Assembly: GCA_030649165.1 (NCBI GenBank) | Contig: JAUSGG010000259.1 | Span: 1-59,200, forward strand | Source of the DNA: Armatimonadota bacterium | GTDB taxonomy: Bacteria > Armatimonadota > UBA5829 > JAUSEB01 | Direction: 5' to 3' | Length of the DNA stretch: 59,200 nt | Part shown: one piece after another, positions 34,101 through 41,982 of the stretch | Position numbering within the stretch: the first letter of the stretch is position 1 | How the letters are laid out: each line of letters begins with the position of its first letter | Program-made: the position numbers and the translations under genes | The notes under the pieces: model-generated | The model's database searches: none | Told to the model about the DNA's origin: nothing | Seen by the model: only the letters and a program-made list of their open reading frames with translations

Positions 34101-36162
34101 GATGCGGTTCAACAAGGTCGGCTCGCCCGGCAAGCCCGTGTACAACGGCATAATGATCCGCACTCCGATGTGGGACCCGCAGCAGGATTTGTCGTACCGG
34201 CTCGTCAACGACGAGTTCGGGAACGATAGATCGGTCGCCCCTCGGGCGTGGTTCTTCGGAGCGTTTCTCGGCGAGCAATCCTTCCTGACATTGCGCCGGG
34301 GAGAGAGCGTCTACAACGCCAAAGCGGCGACCGGGTTGACTGCCGCGGAGTCGAAGGTTACCGGTCCACAGAACACACTTCTGGCGGGCCGCTGGTTTAA
34401 CGTTAAAGATCGCCTTTCCACCATCATACCCACAGCCATCGCGGACAAGCTGCGCATTTCGGCGGAATGGGACACGGCCCAGGCCCTTGCGCCGCCTCCC
34501 GCTCAACCGCCGCCCGTGCCGCCGCCGCCTCCGCTTCTGACTCTTCTTCCGGGCGCCAACGGCAAGCCCGTGCCGACGGCCAAGGAGGGAGAACGCGACT
34601 GTTGGAAGCTCCGCCGCGGGGAAAAGGACTTCCGTTTCGCCATCGATGATAAGTGGATGAGCAACGCGGCGCCCGGCAGGGAAGTGACGGTCCAGGTCGA
34701 GTATTACGATATGCCGTCCGGTTCGATGTCGGTTGTCTACGACGCGCAGTCGTCGGGGGCGGGTTACGGTTCAGCCGCTCCCGTGCGCTTCGCGGGGAGC
34801 AAGACGTGGAAAGTGGCCACCTTCAAGTGTCCCAACGTCTATTTCGGCAACAGGCTGGAAGGGCGGGGGGACTTTCGCGTCGTGGCGGAGGATCCGGCAG
34901 CGACCTTCATAACGGCGGCGCGCGTGGTCCAGGATCCGCTGAAGGTCCCGAGCCAGTTGGTCTTCGGAGGCGCGAGCTACGACGTCATCGGCATCGCCGA
35001 CAGCTCTAAACTGAAACAGTTAAAAGACCTCGACGGCGAGCCGCTGACACCGGTGGACTTCATCCTGATGAACAAACAACAGCAGCAGGGTAAGTCCTCC
35101 GGCGACGCGGGCTTCAGGGAGTACACCCACCTGGAGCCGGACGCGACTTTCTTTGTGCCCTACGCCACCCTGATGAACATGGGTGGAGAGATTCGCTCCA
35201 TCGCGGTCGATTTCGTCACGCCGACGGAAGTCGAAAAAGCGCTGGACAACCTGATGCCCAGGCTCGCGCTGAACATATACGCCGGGCAAGGCGACAAGAT
35301 ATACCGGTACAGCTCCATAGCGGCCACGTCGGGCAAAGGCTTCCAGACGGTGTTCATTCCCGTGCTGATAGCCGCCTTGATCGTCCTCAACACGATGCTG
35401 GGATCGGTCTACGAGCGTATTCGGGAGATCGGCATCTTCAGCTCCATCGGGTTGGCGCCCAATCACATCGGGATGCTGTTCCTGGCGGAGTCGATGGTTT
35501 ACGCCATCATCGGCGCGGTGGCAGGCTACCTGGTCGGCCAGGGCGCGACCAAGCTGCTGACGACATTCCATTGGCTCCCGGATCTGTACCTGAACTTCTC
35601 CTCGATGTCGGCGGTGATGTCCACGGTGGTAGTAGTGGGCGTCGTTTTTCTGTCCACTCTATATCCGGCGCGGAAGGCGTCCGAGGTGGCGACTCCTTCA
35701 ATAGACCGGAGCTGGAAGGTTGCGGAGCCGGTGGGAGACGTTTGGAACATAACGCTGCCGTTCGCCGTTACGGGCGAGCAGGCGAGCGGGGTCAACGGAT
35801 TCCTTGTGGAGTGGTTCAAGGCGTACGAGGAGTATTCGATCGGCGATTTCGTGACGCAGGACGTGAAACCGGAGCCGGTCGAAGCAGAATATGGAGCCGG
35901 TTTCCGGATTACTTGTAAGGCATGGCTCGCGCCGTTCGACCTCGGCGTAAGCCAAGTCGTTGTGTTGAACACGCTGCCGACTGAAATGGAAGACGTCTTC
36001 GAGGTGTCGTTGGTCATCACCCGCGAGAGCGGCGACATCTCGAACTGGAAGAGGGTCAACCGCCGATTCCTGAACACGCTGCGGAAGCAGTTCCTGATCT
36101 GGCGGACGCTCAGGCACGAGGAACGCGAGCGGTACCAGGAGGCGGAAACAGTTACCGCGTAG
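31102..36162 (+). CDS. M28 peptidase-like domain fused to FtsX-type permease
   Basis: A 1686-residue membrane protein. An N-terminal signal anchor (about 8-27) leads to an M28 aminopeptidase-like domain (about 60-470). The metal site looks degenerate: the usual HYD is Y288-Y-D, the bridging Asp is Glu303 in PGAES, the catalytic Glu pair is Gly334-His335, and the last His is Asp in VDTPLDT. About 300 residues of other extracellular sequence follow, then four hydrophobic segments (from about 855), a periplasmic region with a Pro-rich stretch near 1133, and a C-terminal FtsX/MacB-like unit (IREIGIFSSIGLAPNHIG). A C-terminal cytoplasmic tail of about 160 residues follows. The start has AAGGAA and a promoter. 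Probably an ABC exporter or signalling permease without its own ATPase. Confidence 0.82.
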   Translation: MAIRKVIKRAVVVLICLLGVLLPSLPRTQHDESPRSSAYLKTASAQTTPKATPALARRYKSLTSFIDPDRMLDTIKELSTKYPSRVTGYPGCDAASQYVEKQFREIGLDGVKTESFYATSPVDRGASVTIGGRSFPLYGMWPNLVRTSQVPPEGLKLHVVDLKSGCLLDCGGHKIEGSAALIDFNCGADWLNAPRLGAKAVIYVEPDTTMRGEAENKFSAIPVSIPRFWISKSDAAALRSALKTGGEDQPAVIKCRMPWQRRQARNIIGVIPGTDRKLRDQIILIEAYYDGTSVVPALAPGAESACGISGMLELARAFKKYPPKRTIMFVATSGHFLGLNGMRAYLHKHLEEFQQYGAREKLKGWLNRSFSSVFHFKMRKPPQIMMVAGIDLSSRTETLGVFYKGYFYDYREDIQNKFSDIGRTCGDNSLRVADALKFNQADRFADGINPIAGKTWRNFIPGKMAFDSEVATLAGMKGVTFASVDDSRPLVDTPLDTIDHVNMRNLTKQVGLLACLLDHFVRDSNRQGAIGSLRMPIASPPPSPTRMGLQGGFATLTGKIVRFDPNKSFIPNVGVSGCLAVVRSPHKSFMGVRANIVEGCDKLGKFTFLGMGPLTAFSGKHPTQIGAYKLDPKTGEIIFAPDEGAYGEFYPTVVNITSSTKEVPIVAFECVSTSIYDLIDPQGLRALATLDVYDGDSNGRPRMFGAALAVPEPMNSRVEDMAVVFSEKNARLKLVMGAGPAATRLVLLNATPKYPTGVGYDVGNGGTISSTAFKVASDLWIMDESRLASLRKFRIINEGIDDLHKRSKRSLDRAESALKAHDYLAYDSYSRAAWGYESRAYPDVMKTKRDVLNGVLFYLFLLLPFAYFVERLFFASPQLKWQIVWVMVLFMAVFGLISQVHPAFGLEMDAPIVFLAFIMLALSLFVTMLVVGKFEEQLKTLNKTIGGVHKVDIGRMSVAAAAFSLGISNMRRRKARTVLTCVTLVLLTFTVLSFTSIVSVMRFNKVGSPGKPVYNGIMIRTPMWDPQQDLSYRLVNDEFGNDRSVAPRAWFFGAFLGEQSFLTLRRGESVYNAKAATGLTAAESKVTGPQNTLLAGRWFNVKDRLSTIIPTAIADKLRISAEWDTAQALAPPPAQPPPVPPPPPLLTLLPGANGKPVPTAKEGERDCWKLRRGEKDFRFAIDDKWMSNAAPGREVTVQVEYYDMPSGSMSVVYDAQSSGAGYGSAAPVRFAGSKTWKVATFKCPNVYFGNRLEGRGDFRVVAEDPAATFITAARVVQDPLKVPSQLVFGGASYDVIGIADSSKLKQLKDLDGEPLTPVDFILMNKQQQQGKSSGDAGFREYTHLEPDATFFVPYATLMNMGGEIRSIAVDFVTPTEVEKALDNLMPRLALNIYAGQGDKIYRYSSIAATSGKGFQTVFIPVLIAALIVLNTMLGSVYERIREIGIFSSIGLAPNHIGMLFLAESMVYAIIGAVAGYLVGQGATKLLTTFHWLPDLYLNFSSMSAVMSTVVVVGVVFLSTLYPARKASEVATPSIDRSWKVAEPVGDVWNITLPFAVTGEQASGVNGFLVEWFKAYEEYSIGDFVTQDVKPEPVEAEYGAGFRITCKAWLAPFDLGVSQVVVLNTLPTEMEDVFEVSLVITRESGDISNWKRVNRRFLNTLRKQFLIWRTLRHEERERYQEAETVTA

Positions 36163-36163
36163 T

Positions 36164-36424
36164 AACCTCCCCCTAACCCCCTCCTAGAAGGAGGGGGGAC
36201 TTGCTCTCCTGGGAAGGAGGGGGGACTCCCTCTCCTTTTAGGAGAGGGCAGGGGTGAGGTCCGTAACACAGTAACGGCTTAGGAATCAGACGGGGGTTTC
36301 GGGACGGGGGCGTCCCGAAACAACGTGACATGGGCTGTGTATGGGTAGTTCCACCCTCACCCTAACCCTCTCCCTCAAGGGAGAGGGGACTCCTCTCCCC
36401 TGGGGGAGAAGGTTGGGATGAGGG
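36164..36424. repeat. intergenic palindromes and GTTTCGGGACG hairpin
   Basis: Two blocks of GAGAGGG/GGAGGGG palindromes (36164-36262 and 36352-36424) flank a perfect 11-bp hairpin, GTTTCGGGACG-GGGG-CGTCCCGAAAC (36296-36321). The hairpin lacks a T-run. No gene is seen in the gap 36163-36475. Confidence 0.75.
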
Positions 36425-36475
36425 GGGAGACGCTTGGCCGGTGATCTCCAGCCGGTACTAGGATAGGTGCATTAT

Positions 36476-38488
36476 ATGGCTGAAATGGATAGCATCAGCG
36501 CCGCGCGATTAGACGCAGAGGAGGCGGCAAAGGACGAGCGGCAGGAAGTCGCATTCGAAGACGGCTTTAGCATGAAGTCGGTCATCGGGGCGATTTTCGT
36601 TGGCTTCGTCATGGTTCCGGGCGCTATGTACCTGGGACTTGTGGCGGGTCAGGGCCTCGGCCCGGCCGCGCAGTGGGTCACAATTGTCCTCTTCGCCGAA
36701 ATCGCCAGGCGGTCGTTTCTTCCGCTGAAGAAACAGGAAATCTTCATCCTGTACTACGTGGCCGGTGGGCTTGGAACCGGCGTGCTTGCCAGCATAGGTG
36801 TAGCCGGAGGTCCGTTCGGCAACCTGATATTCTGGCAGTACTTCGTTCAATCGCCTCAAGCTGCGCATATCGCGAAAGAGGTGCCGACCTGGTACGTTCC
36901 CGCGAAGGGTTCCGCGGCGCTGACGCATCGCACGTTCATGCATGCAGCCTGGACGACGCCGATCATCCTGCTTGTGATCAACGAAGTGTTGGGCAGGCTG
37001 AACGGTCTTGGTCTTGGTTACGCGCTCTTCAGAATCACTTCGGATGTGGAGCGACTTCCGTTCCCGATGGCGCCGGTGGCAGCCTCCGGAGCGACGGCGC
37101 TTGCGGAGGCCGGCAGCAAGGAGGAATCCTGGCGGTGGCAGCTTTTCTCGATAGGTAATATGATCGGACTGGTTTTCGGAGTCGTCTACGTCTTCATTCC
37201 GATATTCACCGGCCTCATACTCAGCAAGCCGTTGATGTTGATTCCGATTCCGTTCGTCGATCTGATGGCCAACACCGAGCACGTATTGCCGTCGGCTCTT
37301 ACCGGCATCACCGGCAACATCGGGGCTGTTATGATCGGCTTCGTTCTGCCATTCTGGTCCGTGGTGGGCATGTTCGCCAGCTCCGTGGTGTGTCAGATCG
37401 GGCTCAACCCGATACTCTACCATCACGGGTTCTTCCCGACATGGTCTCCCGGCATGAGCACGATCCCAAGCCAGATAGCCACAAGCATCGATTTCTGGAT
37501 GAGCATTGGGATCGGGACCGGACTCGCGGTTGGGGTCATCGGCCTTATGAGCGTTGCTCGGACCCTGATGGTGACAAGAGGCACGAACAGATCGTTCGCG
37601 GCAAGCATTCCGCGCGGCAGAGGGGACTATCCGATAGCCGTTGCCATTGGGATGTGGCTGTTCGCTACGGCTGCGTATATCATCATCTGCAAGCGGCTGG
37701 TGCCCGGCTTTCCGATATTGCTGACCATGTTTTACGGGCTGATATGGACCCCGCTCAACTCTTATGTCTCGGCCAGAATGTTCGGGCTAACGGGACAAGG
37801 CGTGAGTTTCCCACTGTTCCAGCAGGCGACTATAATGAAGAGCGGATACACCCAGGCAGACATCTGGTTCGCGCCGCTTCCACTGGGCGATCTCGGGATG
37901 ATGTCGCAGTTTTTCCGCGAGGTGGAACTGACTGGAACGAAGATTACGAGTATAATAAAAGCGGAGATCATGATGTTCTTCATCATCTTGGTCACAAGCT
38001 TCGTATTCTGGTCGTTCTTCTGGAAGACGAGTCCTATTCCCGCTCCGCAGTTCCCGTACGCTCAGAAGTTCTGGCCAATGGAAGCGACCATGCGCGGCAT
38101 CTGGCTGACCGCGAACAAGACTGGGGCCGATAATTTCATCTTGAAGGCGCTGAAGTGTTGGCTGATCGATCACAGGAGCGTGCCACTCGTAGAGATCGGG
38201 GCCGGCATCGGGTTCGGATCGTACTTCGTTCTGGCTATTACGCGCGCGCCGATGCTGCTGTTCTATGGACTAATGGGCGGCATAGGGTCCCTGCCGCATG
38301 TGACTATTCCGATGTTCGCCGGGGCCATGCTGGGCCGTTACTATTTCGCCAGGCGATTTGGCGCGATGAAGTGGACGATGTACGCGCCCGTGCTGCTGGC
38401 CGGATTCTCGTGCGGCATGGGCCTGACAGCCATGAGCGGCGTTGCTCTAGCCTTGATAGCAAAATCAGTATCATATCTGCCGTTTTGA
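36476..38488 (+). CDS. OPT-like polytopic membrane protein
   Basis: A 670-residue protein with about 14 hydrophobic segments. The N-terminal FEDGFSMKSVIGAIFVGFVMVPGAMYLGLVAGQG and the middle VERLPFPMAPVAASGATAL recall the oligopeptide-transporter (OPT) fold, though the protein is diverged and would be called a DUF of that superfamily. ATG 36476 fits a GGATAGG ribosome site better than GTG 36467. It lies between the two FtsX permeases and is probably part of the same system, possibly for movement of peptides or metal chelates. The direction of transport cannot be read from sequence. Confidence 0.7.
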   Translation: MAEMDSISAARLDAEEAAKDERQEVAFEDGFSMKSVIGAIFVGFVMVPGAMYLGLVAGQGLGPAAQWVTIVLFAEIARRSFLPLKKQEIFILYYVAGGLGTGVLASIGVAGGPFGNLIFWQYFVQSPQAAHIAKEVPTWYVPAKGSAALTHRTFMHAAWTTPIILLVINEVLGRLNGLGLGYALFRITSDVERLPFPMAPVAASGATALAEAGSKEESWRWQLFSIGNMIGLVFGVVYVFIPIFTGLILSKPLMLIPIPFVDLMANTEHVLPSALTGITGNIGAVMIGFVLPFWSVVGMFASSVVCQIGLNPILYHHGFFPTWSPGMSTIPSQIATSIDFWMSIGIGTGLAVGVIGLMSVARTLMVTRGTNRSFAASIPRGRGDYPIAVAIGMWLFATAAYIIICKRLVPGFPILLTMFYGLIWTPLNSYVSARMFGLTGQGVSFPLFQQATIMKSGYTQADIWFAPLPLGDLGMMSQFFREVELTGTKITSIIKAEIMMFFIILVTSFVFWSFFWKTSPIPAPQFPYAQKFWPMEATMRGIWLTANKTGADNFILKALKCWLIDHRSVPLVEIGAGIGFGSYFVLAITRAPMLLFYGLMGGIGSLPHVTIPMFAGAMLGRYYFARRFGAMKWTMYAPVLLAGFSCGMGLTAMSGVALALIAKSVSYLPF

Positions 38489-38508
38489 GGAGTTCTGAGG
38501 ACTGAGTG

Positions 38509-38556
38509 ACCTCACCCCAACCCTCTCCTAAAAGGAGAGGGGGTTAGGGGGCGGTT
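38509..38556. repeat. dispersed GGAGAGGG palindrome
   Basis: CCTCACCCC, CCTCTCC / GGAGAGG, GGTTAGGGGGCGG; same family as elsewhere. Confidence 0.7.
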
Positions 38557-38582
38557 AAGAGCGGCAGTTAGAACAGGTATAA

Positions 38583-39506
38583 ATGTCTGATAATTGGTCC
38601 GTAGTCGGCTGGCAGGGCGTATCGCTTCGAGCGCCGTCCGACTGGAACCTTGTGGCCGTGAGCGGTGAAGAGAATAAGGGCTACTTCCGCGTGGACAGCC
38701 CGTCTTCGTCGGCGGTCGAAGTCAGGTGGGAGGCCGCGAAGCAGGCGCCCGACCTGGACGCAAAGGCGGACATTTTTCTCGACGCGCTGGGCAAGACCGC
38801 GCGCAAGAAGCGGATCAGCTTTTCCAGCAGAGTCAAATCGAGGAAGCCGACGCCGGCGGAAGAGAAGTACGGCGGCGATTCCGTGGGATTCACGTGGAAG
38901 TCCGACCGCAGCGCCTATGGGCGGATGCTTTACTGCGGTTATTGCAAACGGCTTGTCGTCGGGCAGGTCGTCTCTGAACCGAAGCAGGATTTGTCGGGGT
39001 TGTCCGCGGCCATCCTGGGCTCGATATGCGAGCATGCGGACCCGGGATGGAATACGTGGGGTTTGTACGATCTGCAGGTTCCGGTCCCGGAGAGTCTGGG
39101 GCTGAAGCGGCACAGCCTGATGTCCAGCTTCGTAGAGTTGGAGTTCGCCGGGCGGGGCGAACGGCTCCTGGTTCAGCGCTGGGGCCTGGCGGCGAATACT
39201 TTGCTGAAGAAAACGAGCTTCGCGGATTGGCTCGCCAACTCGTATCTGAGGGGAATCGAAGGCTACCGGGTTGTCGCGGCGTCTGTTGAGGACCCGCACG
39301 AAGCGCTCGCTTTCGAAGGACGCAGGAGCTTGCTGAAGTTTCTGTTATCGACGATTTCGAGGTTGAGGGGCAAGTCGATGCCCCGGTCCGTGACGGGCCG
39401 GGCGTGGTACTGTGAAGACTCGAACCGGATCTATGCCGTGAGGCATTATCATCGTGGAGACAGCGGTCTCGATCCGGTTCTCAGAGATAAGATAAAGTGT
39501 CATTAG
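38583..39506 (+). CDS. hypothetical protein next to PqqD-family gene
   Basis: A 307-residue soluble protein not recognised by me. The N-terminus (WQGVSLRAPSDWNLVAV, GYFRVDSP...VEVRWE) resembles small alpha/beta domains with a PsbP/Mog1-like look, and this appears to be repeated in the second half (LQVPVPESLGLKRHSLMSSFVELEF). It contains a lone C-x2-C. The stop codon (39504-39506) directly precedes the ATG of the PqqD-family gene, so the two products are made together. A substrate-binding or scaffold role for the adjacent ABC system is inferred only from position. Confidence 0.6.
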   Translation: MSDNWSVVGWQGVSLRAPSDWNLVAVSGEENKGYFRVDSPSSSAVEVRWEAAKQAPDLDAKADIFLDALGKTARKKRISFSSRVKSRKPTPAEEKYGGDSVGFTWKSDRSAYGRMLYCGYCKRLVVGQVVSEPKQDLSGLSAAILGSICEHADPGWNTWGLYDLQVPVPESLGLKRHSLMSSFVELEFAGRGERLLVQRWGLAANTLLKKTSFADWLANSYLRGIEGYRVVAASVEDPHEALAFEGRRSLLKFLLSTISRLRGKSMPRSVTGRAWYCEDSNRIYAVRHYHRGDSGLDPVLRDKIKCH

Positions 39507-39932
39507 ATGGCTCTCAGAGATAGAGTTGCGAAATATGTTCCCGCGGTCGGCAGGCATTCACCGTTGTCGAGAGAGCAGACGATGGCGATTGCGCCGATCC
39601 ATAACGCCCAGATTACGTGGAACCGGGTAGAGGGCGGCGAGATATCGCTCAGCATTCCGCGGAGGTCCGACCGGCTGGGGAGGGTGATAGGACGCCTGTT
39701 CCGCGTTCCCGACCGGAAGGAGATCCTTCTGGATGAGGTCGGATCGACTGTATGGGAGATGTGCGACGGCAAACACAGCATCGCTAACATAATCGCCGAG
39801 ATGAGCAACACGTACAAACTAAACAGAAGAGAGGCCGAAGTCTCTGTGACGACTTACATAAAAATACTGGCGGAGCGAAGGCTCGTAGGTCTAGTGCAGC
39901 GAGGAGGTAAGTCCCGGCATGGTCGCCGATAG
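39507..39932 (+). CDS. PqqD family (RiPP recognition element-like) protein
   Basis: A 141-residue protein whose C-terminal half matches PqqD: LLDEVGSTVWEMCDG, then SIANIIAEM, REAEVSVTTYIKILAERRLVGLV. PqqD-type winged helices bind the leader of ribosomal peptides and present them to a radical SAM enzyme. The N-terminal 60 residues are an extra basic extension. No PQQ genes are near. The gene abuts the 307-residue gene and overlaps the SLBB permease by 14 bases. Its partner is probably a peptide or protein handled by the ABC transporter or by the downstream radical SAM protein. Confidence 0.82.
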   Translation: MALRDRVAKYVPAVGRHSPLSREQTMAIAPIHNAQITWNRVEGGEISLSIPRRSDRLGRVIGRLFRVPDRKEILLDEVGSTVWEMCDGKHSIANIIAEMSNTYKLNRREAEVSVTTYIKILAERRLVGLVQRGGKSRHGRR

Positions 39933-41214
39933 CAAGAGAGGCGTGGGACGGCAGATTCATCTGCCGCTCGGGCGCGCGTTTCTGATAAGTGTCAAGAGCA
40001 TAAAGATCAGATTCTGGCGGTCCGTAATTACCGCGGCCGGGATATTCCTGGGCATAGCCTTTCTGGTGTCCGTGCTGGCCCAGTTGGCGCTGCAGGCCCC
40101 GCCGGTCCCGAAGGAATTCGCATATCCGAACGTGTACGTGCGCGGAATGGTAAAACGTCCACTCGACAAGAGCATGGAGCCTGGCATCACCGCAAAGTCC
40201 GTCATCGAGACGGCGGGCGGATATGCGACTAAAGCTGACAAGCGCACTGTGACCGTCGTGAAAAAAGAAGGCGACCGGGTTATTCTGGACTTCGAAAATG
40301 CTGCCACCCCGGACACGCGCCTTGCGGCCGGCGATCTGGTTTTCGTGCCCGATTCCGGGGGTCGGCTGAAGCAACTGATCGTGGCCCTCGTCGTGCTGAC
40401 GGCGGCAATTGTCGGTCTCGTGCTTTGTCAGCGCGTGGCCGACAGGAAGAAGAGGATAGTCTCTACAACCGCCGTAATCGTGCTCGGCATTTTCGCTTTG
40501 TCTTTTGGGCTGACGCATTCCGGCTTGACTCCCCCAAAAACGCCCAAAGTCACCGTTGTACAGAGTTATCACACGCGCGGGGAGCTGAAGGTTCCGACCG
40601 ATCAGCCGGCGGGGGGCGGCGTCACGCTTGAGAAAGCGTTGGCGACGTCCGGCGGATTCGCCGGCAACGCGGACCGCCGGCACGTAATCGTCATCAAACG
40701 CAACGCGCCGAAGAAGCAGGTCGATCTGAAGACGGCGCAGGGCGCCGCGCTGGCGCGGACCCTGACGCTGGGGCCGGGTGACCTGGTCTATGTGCCGGAC
40801 GCGACAGCCAGGAACCGACAGATATGGCTGGTCATCATGTCGCTGGTCGTATGCACGATCGGGATATCCAACTCCATGCTGATGTCGGTGACCGAGCGCT
40901 TCAAAGAGATCGGCACCATGAAGTGTCTCGGGGCTCTGGACAAGTTCGTGGTCGAGCTGTTCCTGCTGGAAGCGATGCTGCTCGGCGTGGGCGCTTCCTT
41001 TGCCGGCTGGGTGGTCGGCTTTGGCCTTATGGCCCTTTTGGCGGGGGCCACGCAGGGTTGGGGGCTGCTGCTGCAATTGACTATGGTGGAGATACTGCGG
41101 ATGCTCGGCATAGCGGTTGGAGTAGGCACCGCGCTTACCACTATAGCGACGATTGCGCCTGCCATCCGCGCGGCCCAAATGCCCCCGGCGGCAGCGTTGA
41201 GGGTGGAGATTTAG
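39919..41214 (+). CDS. FtsX-type ABC permease with two SLBB domains
   Basis: A 431-residue permease with an unusual order: membrane segment (37-55), SLBB-like beta-grasp domain 1 (about 72-146: VYVRGMVKRPL, SVIETAGGYATKADKRTVTVV, LAAGDLVFVPDS), two membrane segments (153-171, 182-199), SLBB-like domain 2 (about 211-294: VIVIKR, GPGDLVYVPD), then a C-terminal FtsX core (302-428: SMLMSVTERFKEIGTMKCLGA). SLBB domains occur in the Wza family of polysaccharide exporters and bind glycans or other ligands; they take the place of the MacB periplasmic domain. AGGAGG precedes the ATG, which overlaps the PqqD stop. The ATPase follows 12 bases later. Confidence 0.85.
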   Translation: MVADSKRGVGRQIHLPLGRAFLISVKSIKIRFWRSVITAAGIFLGIAFLVSVLAQLALQAPPVPKEFAYPNVYVRGMVKRPLDKSMEPGITAKSVIETAGGYATKADKRTVTVVKKEGDRVILDFENAATPDTRLAAGDLVFVPDSGGRLKQLIVALVVLTAAIVGLVLCQRVADRKKRIVSTTAVIVLGIFALSFGLTHSGLTPPKTPKVTVVQSYHTRGELKVPTDQPAGGGVTLEKALATSGGFAGNADRRHVIVIKRNAPKKQVDLKTAQGAALARTLTLGPGDLVYVPDATARNRQIWLVIMSLVVCTIGISNSMLMSVTERFKEIGTMKCLGALDKFVVELFLLEAMLLGVGASFAGWVVGFGLMALLAGATQGWGLLLQLTMVEILRMLGIAVGVGTALTTIATIAPAIRAAQMPPAAALRVEI

Positions 41215-41226
41215 CGAGGTGAAAGA

Positions 41227-41967
41227 ATGACTGCTAATGAATACGTGGTCCGGACAAAGGACGTGGCGAAGGAATTCACGATGGGAGGCACGACGCTTCG
41301 GGCGTTGGACGGTGTCAATCTGGACATCTTTCGCGGCGAATACGTCTCCATAATGGGGCCATCCGGCTCCGGCAAATCGACGCTGTTCAACATGATAGGC
41401 GGTCTGGACAAGCCGACGGGCGGCAGCGTATTTATCAACGACGTCGACATGGCGCAGTTGGACGCGCAGGAACTCGCCTACTTGAGATGCCGGACCATCG
41501 GCTACATATTTCAGACGTTCAACCTGATTCCGGTCATGACGGCTCTGGAGAACGTGACTCTGCCGACAATCTTCGCCGGTATGCCCACCGATGATGGGAC
41601 AGAACGGGGCATCGAGCTGCTGAAGATGGTTGGACTGGGAGACAGGCTGAACCATAAGCCCTCCGAACTGTCGGGCGGGCAGCAGCAGCGCGTTGCGATT
41701 GCCCGTTCCCTGGCCAACAATCCCGCTATAATCCTGGCTGACGAGCCGACCGGCAACCTGGACCTGAAGACGGGCAAGGAGATCATCCTCCTGCTCAAGG
41801 AGCTCAACAAGGACCACGGCGTAACTATTATCTCCGCCACGCACGACTTGAAAATGATCGACGTATCCGACCGAATTGTCTGGATACGCGATGGAAAGAT
41901 CGAGCGTATAGAAGAGAGATCGGAGATCGATCTGCAGGTCGGCGAGCTCGAAGGGGTGGAGAGTTAA
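41227..41967 (+). CDS. ABC transporter ATP-binding protein (LolD/MacB type)
   Basis: A 246-residue nucleotide-binding protein with Walker [10 protein letters not shown], signature LSGGQQQR, Walker [12 protein letters not shown] and the switch His (SATHD). The order and spacing place it in the LolD/MacB/FtsE family that drives FtsX-type permeases. It is the only ATPase in the cluster, so it may serve both the SLBB permease and the large M28-like permease. GAGGTGA precedes the ATG. Confidence 0.93.
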   Translation: MTANEYVVRTKDVAKEFTMGGTTLRALDGVNLDIFRGEYVSIMGPSGSGKSTLFNMIGGLDKPTGGSVFINDVDMAQLDAQELAYLRCRTIGYIFQTFNLIPVMTALENVTLPTIFAGMPTDDGTERGIELLKMVGLGDRLNHKPSELSGGQQQRVAIARSLANNPAIILADEPTGNLDLKTGKEIILLLKELNKDHGVTIISATHDLKMIDVSDRIVWIRDGKIERIEERSEIDLQVGELEGVES

Positions 41968-41982
41968 CCTCTGGCATACGGC

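Noticed and set aside
39784-41844. 686-codon minus-strand frame opposite the PqqD, SLBB permease and ATPase genes
   Set aside because: It spans three well-supported genes on the other strand, is very rich in Arg, His and Gln, and has no domain.
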